Shown here: positions 5,834-10,255 of the stretch, in pieces
Layout: each line of letters starts with the position of its first letter
How positions within the stretch are numbered: position 1 is the stretch's first letter
Assembly: GCA_038895395.1 (NCBI GenBank)
Contig: JAWANJ010000033.1
Location: forward strand, 1-10,255
Direction of reading: 5' to 3'
DNA: 10,255 bases
Origin: DTGL01 sp038895395
Lineage (GTDB): Archaea; Iainarchaeota; Iainarchaeia; Iainarchaeales; DTGL01
Notes under the pieces: model-generated
Databases searched by the model: none
The model's input: the letters and a program-made list of their open reading frames with translations, nothing else
What the model was told of the DNA's origin: nothing
Program-made: the position numbers and the translations under genes

Positions 5834-6844
5834 GTGACTGCTAAAAGAACCAGGATTGCTACTAGAACGCAAGGTAAGTATGGAAAGTATGCTAGGATTG
5901 CTGCAAGTCAATTGTTGGAAGCTAAAAAAGCTGGGATTCACATAAAATACTGCTACGCTTGGCCAAAAAATCCCAAAGCAAGTATTTACAGGGCTTTGGG
6001 AAGGAAAAACTTTCCGCTAAAAATGGCTCTGTCTCTGCTGTTAAGTCAAGACGCCGCACTCAGATATATTGTTTCAAGCATACTTACCTGTTTGGATCAA
6101 TCTTTTCTTAAAAAACATGTGCCAAAAGCACTTTCAATGTTCCCACCAGAGCAACGTTTATTGATAAGAAAACAGCTTGCGCTAGTTCCACTTAAAAAAG
6201 AAGTTTTTGAAAAATTGGAAGCTTCGGAGACTAAGATTTATCCAAAAATACTTACTGAAAGAAGATATCTTCTCACTAGGAAAAAACCATATGTTGCAAC
6301 ACCATACGCACATTATCTTTTTGCCATTGCAAACAAACTATCTGGAATTGATTGGTTTTTAAGGAAGGAATTTCCAGGATCTTACATTGGTGCAGTTGTT
6401 AGAGGCAGTATGGCCAAGGGTTATCTGCATGACTTTTCCGATATTGATGTTGTATTTATTGGCACAGATCCTGCCATAGAAAAAATTGCAATAAATTTGT
6501 GTAAGTCAGCAAGAATACCTCTGGATGAGAGCCCACATTTTTTAGATATAACCAAAATTTCACCCAATGAAAGGCCTTATTTGTTAGCATATCTTTTTAC
6601 AGGAATTTTCTTTGGTGAAAAGGCAACTTTGCAAAGAATTCAAAGGGATATATTCCTTAGTATGAGCAAAGAAGAATGGGAACTGTTAAGAAAGGAGGTT
6701 GCAAGAATAGAAATTGCAAGCATGGAGAAGGCATTTGCAAGGTTTGGTATAAAAAGCCCAGCAGAGAAAAGACGCATAATAGCCTCTGTTGGCCAGAGGG
6801 TGCCTCCAGAATATGAAGAAATGCGGAAGATTCTAAAAGTATAA
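5834..6844 (+). CDS. Nucleotidyltransferase-fold protein (pol beta superfamily)
   Basis: The C-terminal half carries a DNA polymerase beta-type nucleotidyltransferase signature. GSMAKG (191-196) is followed by SDIDVVF (202-208), with metal-binding D203 and D205, and a third acidic residue is probably D238 in PHFLDI. All three catalytic acids look intact, so it should transfer a nucleotide to a protein, RNA or small molecule; the acceptor cannot be told. The first 170 residues are basic and helical, resemble nothing I recognise, and begin with an Arg/Lys-rich segment. The length is 336 residues from GTG 5834, chosen because GGTGGT at 5825-5830 lies just upstream; GTG 5810 is the alternative (344 residues). 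It is too long for a minimal MNT antitoxin, and no HEPN partner is adjacent. The only close neighbour is the divergent basic helical gene. Fold assignment is good; function is open. Confidence 0.82.
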   Translation: MTAKRTRIATRTQGKYGKYARIAASQLLEAKKAGIHIKYCYAWPKNPKASIYRALGRKNFPLKMALSLLLSQDAALRYIVSSILTCLDQSFLKKHVPKALSMFPPEQRLLIRKQLALVPLKKEVFEKLEASETKIYPKILTERRYLLTRKKPYVATPYAHYLFAIANKLSGIDWFLRKEFPGSYIGAVVRGSMAKGYLHDFSDIDVVFIGTDPAIEKIAINLCKSARIPLDESPHFLDITKISPNERPYLLAYLFTGIFFGEKATLQRIQRDIFLSMSKEEWELLRKEVARIEIASMEKAFARFGIKSPAEKRRIIASVGQRVPPEYEEMRKILKV

Positions 6845-6863
6845 TAGTTATTTTTTGACTATT
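6843..6863 (+). terminator. Possible terminator after the nucleotidyltransferase gene
   Basis: A six-base inverted repeat (AATAGT at 6843-6848, ACTATT at 6858-6863) surrounds a run of six T at 6851-6856, overlapping the stop codon. T-runs end archaeal transcripts, and the weak stem may be incidental. Confidence 0.35.
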
Positions 6864-6907
6864 GTAATGCAAAACAAACGAATTATAAAGTTTATAAATA
6901 AGTTGTG

Positions 6908-7403
6908 TCACTTCACCAAGTGCTCTGCGCCTCTTAACATGACTTTTATTTTAACGCTTTTATTACATTAGTGCCAGAAGGCACATCAGGCTTTACTATA
7001 AAATGCTAATATACTGATGGTATATATGAATAGAATTTTAATGGGCCAACTCGCTTGCAATAGGCCTCTCTTTTATTTCATTAGATATTGGGTCATATGC
7101 ATTGGCAGGGATTGGAATATTAAAGTCATAATACTCATTCTAATACGTATGTTCTGTGCCGAGAGTCAAATCTTGGCTTTAAAAAATCTTTGAATTGGAA
7201 TGTTTCCCCTTTTGATATATTATTATCCCCTGTAAAGTAACTTTTAGCATTCTGGCTTTTATTGGTTTTTTTTCAGCATAAGGTGTATTCTCCCCTTAAT
7301 CTCTTCGCCTACGTAATACTCATTCTTGTCTGTCTCAATCTCAAATTCTACCTAGAATTAAGTCCACAAAAGGCAGCGGTTTATCTACAAAGAAAACCAC
7401 CAT
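6908..7403 (-). pseudogene. Decayed gene, probably an arrestin-fold protein
   Basis: No intact frame exists, but minus-strand fragments in three frames line up as one protein. In order they are VDKPLPFVDLILGRI (7403-7344), EFEIETDKNEYYVGEEIKGRIHL (frame change at 7348, shown by its ends EFEIETDK and GRIHL), KKPIKARMLKVTLQG after the A8 run at 7266-7273, FQFKDFLKPRFDSRH, YYDFNIPIPANAYDP (near 7137-7090), KPDVPSGTNVIKALK (near 6994-6950) and IKVMLRGAEHLVK ending at 6908. A beta-rich start with YxxGExIxGxIxL, then KPIKAR and later FxIPIPANA, resembles archaeal and bacterial arrestin-like (Spo0M-type) domains; that label is from memory. At least five frame changes and one or two stops show a dead gene, not a single sequencing slip. 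ATG 7403, with TTTATA about 20 bases upstream, marks the likely original start. This remnant explains most of the 687-base gap at 6845-7531. Confidence 0.65.
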
Positions 7404-7495
7404 TTTAACCAAGTTAGGGTATAAACTAAAATAATAAGAGTGATTGGAAATATAAAGAACAAAATTGAGTACTTATAAATTATTCACATCTCTAA

Positions 7496-7518
7496 TTAAA
7501 AAGCATTTAAAAAGCATT
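7496..7518 (-). terminator. Tandem repeat giving two T-runs, likely terminator
   Basis: On the plus strand a 12-base unit, TTAAAAAGCATT, occurs twice with an 11-base period (7496-7507 and 7507-7518). Read on the minus strand it gives GCTTTTTAA twice, starting 13 bases after the flavin reductase stop codon. Paired T5 tracts just past a stop fit archaeal T-run termination. The rest of 7404-7495 shows AT-rich sequence and a possible TATA box (ATTTATAA on the minus strand, near 7472-7481) but no gene. Confidence 0.4.
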
Positions 7519-7531
7519 CTAATAGTGCCTG

Positions 7532-8104
7532 CTATTTCTTCCTATTGTAATCAACCCTCTTGCCAACCAACCTAAAGTGTTCTTTGGCCACATGCATTAT
7601 AAGGTTCATAGCATCCAGATCCGGCTTATTTTCTTCTTTGAGGTATTTGCAGGTTCCAACAACAACTTTTCCAATAAGTAACACATGATCTGATCCTTTT
7701 GGCTCAATTATCTCTGTGAGTTCACATTCGATAGTTGCAGGCGCTTCTTTTACACTTGGCACAACAACCTTTTTGCTTGCCAACATATGTAAGCCAAAAA
7801 CCTCAAGTTCGTTTACACCTCTTGGAAGGTTTGCTTCGCAATCAATCGCTTTTTGTGCAAAATCTTCCGAAACCAAATTTATTACAAACTGCTTAAGTTC
7901 TCTTGCAAAAGCTTCAGTATCCTTGCCTTTTCCAACTGCTACATAGCACAAAGGCGGATCAATGCTTATTGGTCCAACGAAGGAGAAAGGTGCAGCGTTA
8001 ACCTTGCCTTCTTTGTTCATTGTTGTAACTAACACTGTAAGCCTTGGGCTTAAAAGCCAAAGTGCTCTGTCTGCTGTGATTTCAATCCTTTTCTCTTCAG
8101 CCAT
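7532..8104 (-). CDS. Flavin reductase-like FMN-binding split-barrel protein
   Basis: This belongs to the flavin reductase/flavoredoxin (DIM6/NTAB, RutF-like) group, which binds FMN and passes electrons from NAD(P)H or protein partners. The 190-residue protein has the family core: PRLTVLVTTMNKEGKVNAAP (strand, turn, strand), then SFVGPISIDPPLCYVAVG, where SxDPP is the characteristic FMN-site turn, then KDTEAF and FVINLVSE. It ends with the usual C-terminal helix (HVAKEHFRLVGKRVDY). The electron donor and acceptor cannot be read from the sequence. ATG 8104 follows the ribosome binding site AAGGTGG. The stop of the membrane-protein gene lies 16 bases upstream, so the two are probably one transcript. 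The protein is soluble and probably cytoplasmic. Confidence 0.88.
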   Translation of the reverse strand: MAEEKRIEITADRALWLLSPRLTVLVTTMNKEGKVNAAPFSFVGPISIDPPLCYVAVGKGKDTEAFARELKQFVINLVSEDFAQKAIDCEANLPRGVNELEVFGLHMLASKKVVVPSVKEAPATIECELTEIIEPKGSDHVLLIGKVVVGTCKYLKEENKPDLDAMNLIMHVAKEHFRLVGKRVDYNRKK

Positions 8105-8120
8105 AAACCACCTTAAAATT

Positions 8121-8351
8121 TCAATCCTTTTTCTCTAATGCGCCTGCTATCACTGCACCTGTTGCTAGAAGAGCAGCTGATAATACTGCAAGGTCTGCAC
8201 TTGGTGTTTTACCAAAGAAGAAATCACTTGCTAAGCGGATCACAAAAAGCGTTAGTCCAAAGTATATAACACTTAGCAAAATCAATAACACTGAAGCAAT
8301 TATTGTTATAGCAATAAAACTAAGGCTCCCAAGTATTGCTTTCCCAACCAT
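8121..8351 (-). CDS. Small membrane protein
   Basis: I do not recognise this protein. It has 76 residues from ATG 8351, with two or three hydrophobic segments: a long stretch at about 5-43 (enough for two helices, ILGSLSFIAITIIASVLLIL then VIYFGLTLFVIRLA) and a third at about 52-72 (DLAVLSAALLATGAVIAGAL), ending in EKKD. The ATG is preceded by GGTGACC, a good ribosome binding site match; GTG 8363 would add four residues and would suit a leaderless transcript. It lies directly upstream of the flavin reductase gene and shares its direction. Whether the two products interact is unknown; a membrane anchor for an electron-transfer protein would be speculation. Confidence 0.75.
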   Translation of the reverse strand: MVGKAILGSLSFIAITIIASVLLILLSVIYFGLTLFVIRLASDFFFGKTPSADLAVLSAALLATGAVIAGALEKKD

Positions 8352-8482
8352 TTGGTCACCCACATATAATAAATCAAGAAAAAGTTTTTATTTTGTTTTA
8401 AGTACCCAAGGGGGTTGTCATTATAAAAAAGGCCAGTCGCTTTAATAGAAAGAATTAAATTTAGAGATTTAATCATAAATAT

Positions 8483-9838
8483 ATGAAAAAAACAAAGTTA
8501 GCAGTTATTTTGACATTTTTGCTCACATTCCTTTCTTATGAATTTGCAGATTCTAACCCAGTTGTTGAGATTCACACTTCTGCACTAACAGGAGGTCTTT
8601 ACGCCCCCATTAAGAACACAATCCAAGCATCAGTTTCAGACCAAGATGGTGATCTTATCCAGGAAAGTGTTTTAATTTTAATAAAAGCTCCTGCTTATTC
8701 TTCAGAGCCAAGGGTTTTGAGTTATATGCTTTGTGAAGGTACACGCTCACACCTTGGCTGTAGCTATGACGTTTACGTGGACACAAACTGGGGAACTGAA
8801 GCATATATATATGTTGTTGCCGGTGACAGTTTATCTAACTTCGGTGAAGCTGAAAAGACAGTAGATGTCCTATATGCTATTATAGAACCAACACCAACAA
8901 TTACGCTTCCAAAACCAACACCAACATTTCCACGAATAACACCAACAATTTCACCAACACCAACCTATACACAAACACCTTATCCTTCACCAACGCCAAG
9001 TCCATTAAAATCACCAACACCAACATCAACAAAGACCCCAAGCGGTTATGTTCCTAGCCAAAATTCGCCAACGCCAAGTCCAACACCAACTATGTCAACA
9101 CCTGTGGGTTCACCAGGTGTTTTTAATGCTACACCAACACCAACAAAAACTACCGCACCAAGTACTCAAACTCCATTTGTGACAAAAACACCAGTTACAC
9201 AATCACCAAAGGCATCGCCAAAACAAACAACAGCCCCTCTAAACATAGTGCAGATCCAGTTCGAGTATCCAAAGGATGGCCAAAAGATATTTGGAAAATT
9301 GGAAAATATTGAGGTAAGAATTACTAAAAATGGGACTCCTGTAGAATATGACACATTAAGAGCTGAAATACTCGTTGACAATGAGAAAAAGGAAGGAAAG
9401 TTAATTCGTATAAGAGAAAACCTTTTTAGGTTTGATCTAAAAGAAACGATAGACGGTAATGAGGAGGAAAAAGCAATTACCCTAAAAATTACTGAAAAAG
9501 GGCTCGAGGGAGAAGCTTCGATCAAAGTTTACTTTTCAGAACCCCAGGCACCTAATATTTTGGTCTGGTTCATTGTTTTAATTTTGATTGTATTGCTGGC
9601 TCTAATATGGTATTTTGCTCCCAAAATGTCTAAAATAGTTCACAAGGAGGCGCGCAAACCTGAACAACAGCAAGGTAAGCAAGAAATCTCAGAAAGCTTA
9701 AGTCACAAGGAAGAGGTAGTTGTTAAGGAAGGGCCTAGGTCTCAAGAGATAATTATAGAAGAAGTACACAAAGAGCAAAAAATGCCTGAGACTGAGAAGA
9801 AGAAAATAGATACAAACATCAAAATCGAAGAGCTATAG
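8483..9838 (+). CDS. Stalked surface protein, Pro/Thr-rich, single membrane anchor
   Basis: No named family is recognised. Domains in order over 451 residues: a signal peptide (1-22, KKTK then a hydrophobic core); an extracellular beta-rich domain (about 24-131) with two cysteines nine residues apart (MLCEGTRSHLGC) that may form a disulfide; a Pro/Thr/Ser-rich stalk (136-252) of repeated PTPT and SPTP units, probably O-glycosylated; a second beta-rich, Ig-like domain (about 253-355, beginning after TTAPLN); one transmembrane helix (359-378); and a highly charged cytoplasmic tail of 73 residues rich in Glu and Lys. Possible N-glycosylation sites are NAT in the stalk and NGT in the second domain. 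ATG 8483 has no ribosome binding site, and AT-rich TATA-like DNA at about 8450-8461 would suit a leaderless transcript. The tail is long for a simple anchor, so it may bind something inside the cell; that is inference. Confidence 0.85.
   Translation: MKKTKLAVILTFLLTFLSYEFADSNPVVEIHTSALTGGLYAPIKNTIQASVSDQDGDLIQESVLILIKAPAYSSEPRVLSYMLCEGTRSHLGCSYDVYVDTNWGTEAYIYVVAGDSLSNFGEAEKTVDVLYAIIEPTPTITLPKPTPTFPRITPTISPTPTYTQTPYPSPTPSPLKSPTPTSTKTPSGYVPSQNSPTPSPTPTMSTPVGSPGVFNATPTPTKTTAPSTQTPFVTKTPVTQSPKASPKQTTAPLNIVQIQFEYPKDGQKIFGKLENIEVRITKNGTPVEYDTLRAEILVDNEKKEGKLIRIRENLFRFDLKETIDGNEEEKAITLKITEKGLEGEASIKVYFSEPQAPNILVWFIVLILIVLLALIWYFAPKMSKIVHKEARKPEQQQGKQEISESLSHKEEVVVKEGPRSQEIIIEEVHKEQKMPETEKKKIDTNIKIEEL
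8888..9238 (+). repeat. Low-complexity Pro/Thr codon repeat
   Basis: Imperfect repeats of CCAACACCAAC encode the Pro/Thr stalk of the surface protein. CCA and ACA dominate, so the DNA itself is repetitive and C-rich on this strand, unlike its surroundings. Such tracts change length by slippage, so stalk length may differ between strains. Confidence 0.85.
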
Positions 9839-9914
9839 GCAGGATCCCCTCAATCCAAAACTCTATGAACTGCAATTTTTTCATTGACATATACCTTTGT
9901 CAGATTTTCAAATT

Positions 9915-10255
9915 CTATTTCTCAATAACAATTTCATATTTGTATAAAAGTCCAGCAAGACCAGTAATAGAAAATTTCGCCTTTTTAATTCTGTTAATTT
10001 CAGGGTCAATCGTATAATTGTAAGAAGTGCGAAAGTCAGCTTTTTCAAGAATTGTATGGTCAAAAATGGCTTGTGTCAAATTGCATTTATCAAACACAGC
10101 ATTTGTTAAATCTGCTTCTGTAAAATCGGTTTCCAGTAACTCTGAATCTTTAAATATCGTCTTTTTTATTTTCGTTTTGTAAAAAGAAGAATGATTAAGT
10201 TGACAACCTTCAAATGAAAAAGAAAGCCCAAACTCGTTACACGTGTCAAACCGTA
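9915..10255 (-). CDS. Pentapeptide-repeat protein (5' end outside window)
   Basis: The frame is open to the right edge, so the GTG at 10097 is an internal Val codon; 112 C-terminal residues are visible. Pentapeptide repeats, A(D/N)LXX, build a square right-handed beta-helix. Examples are TIFKD-SELLE-TDFTE-ADLTN-AVFDK-CNLTQ-AIFDH, given here in repeat units. The segment before them reads CNEFGLSFSFEGCQLNHSS, and the end reads EKADFRT, then NYTIDPEINRIKKAKFSITG, then GLLYKYEIVIE. That N- and C-terminal arrangement matches, from memory, a family of about 190-210 residues common in Bacteroidota and sometimes called McbG-like; it suggests transfer from bacteria. Relatives in the wider superfamily bind DNA gyrase, but no such role is shown here. 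About half the protein and its promoter are outside the window. Confidence 0.85.
   Translation of the reverse strand, partial: RFDTCNEFGLSFSFEGCQLNHSSFYKTKIKKTIFKDSELLETDFTEADLTNAVFDKCNLTQAIFDHTILEKADFRTSYNYTIDPEINRIKKAKFSITGLAGLLYKYEIVIEK

Noticed and set aside
6657..6911. 84-codon minus-strand frame ending in the nucleotidyltransferase gene
   Set aside because: It is mostly antisense to the nucleotidyltransferase C-terminus; its 5' part overlaps the tail of the decayed gene, and composition is not protein-like.
6971..6984. Perfect hairpin GTGCCAGAAGGCAC in the non-coding gap, as a terminator or small RNA element
   Set aside because: It falls inside a protein-like fragment of the decayed gene, where the minus strand reads VPSGT codons, and no T-run follows.
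8888..9238. Repeats resembling a CRISPR array
   Set aside because: The repeats are short, irregular and in frame, encoding Pro/Thr; there are no uniform spacers.

Overview
The window looks like a compact, AT-rich archaeal chromosome segment. The archaeal assignment rests on aIF5A with deoxyhypusine synthase, the archaeal-type TYW1 wyosine enzyme, TATA boxes at the expected distance from gene starts, and GGTG-type ribosome binding sites. Gene spacing is very tight: a 3-base gap between TYW1 and OTC, 14 bases between the serpin and DHS, and a 24-base overlap at the end of endonuclease III. A small-genome (DPANN-like) archaeon is plausible, but I cannot place the lineage from sequence alone.

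Layout. 2-844 (+) is the C-terminal three quarters of an inhibitory-type serpin, cut by the window edge. 859-2267 (-) is an operon of aIF5A and the enzyme that hypusinates it, deoxyhypusine synthase (DHS). DHS has no ATG, GTG or TTG start that would include its conserved N-terminus. Divergent from it at 2368-3288 (+) is TYW1, and the two units appear to share one palindromic TATA element. 3292-4197 (-) is ornithine carbamoyltransferase, divergent from endonuclease III at 4294-4962 (+). 4939-5658 (-) is an unrecognised basic, helical protein, divergent from a stand-alone nucleotidyltransferase-fold protein at 5834-6844 (+). A perfect 16-bp palindrome lies between those two.

6845-7531 has no intact gene. 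It holds the decayed remains of a minus-strand gene (about 6908-7403) whose fragments, spread over three frames, read like an arrestin-fold protein. 7532-8104 (-) is a flavin reductase-like FMN split-barrel protein, preceded in the same operon by a small membrane protein at 8121-8351 (-). 8483-9838 (+) is a surface protein with signal peptide, Pro/Thr-rich stalk, Ig-like domain, one membrane anchor and charged cytoplasmic tail. 9915-10255 (-) is the C-terminal part of a pentapeptide-repeat protein that resembles bacterial, especially Bacteroidota, proteins.

Functional themes. aIF5A, DHS and TYW1 all serve translation elongation: hypusine on the factor and a wyosine base on tRNA-Phe. OTC belongs to arginine metabolism and endonuclease III to base-excision repair. 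The serpin, stalked surface protein and pentapeptide protein look like accessory functions. I saw no tRNA, rRNA, CRISPR array, transposase or integrase. I found no convincing new multi-gene system. The best leads are the DHS start problem, the shared promoter, the decayed arrestin-like gene, the nucleotidyltransferase/helical-protein pair and the serpin.
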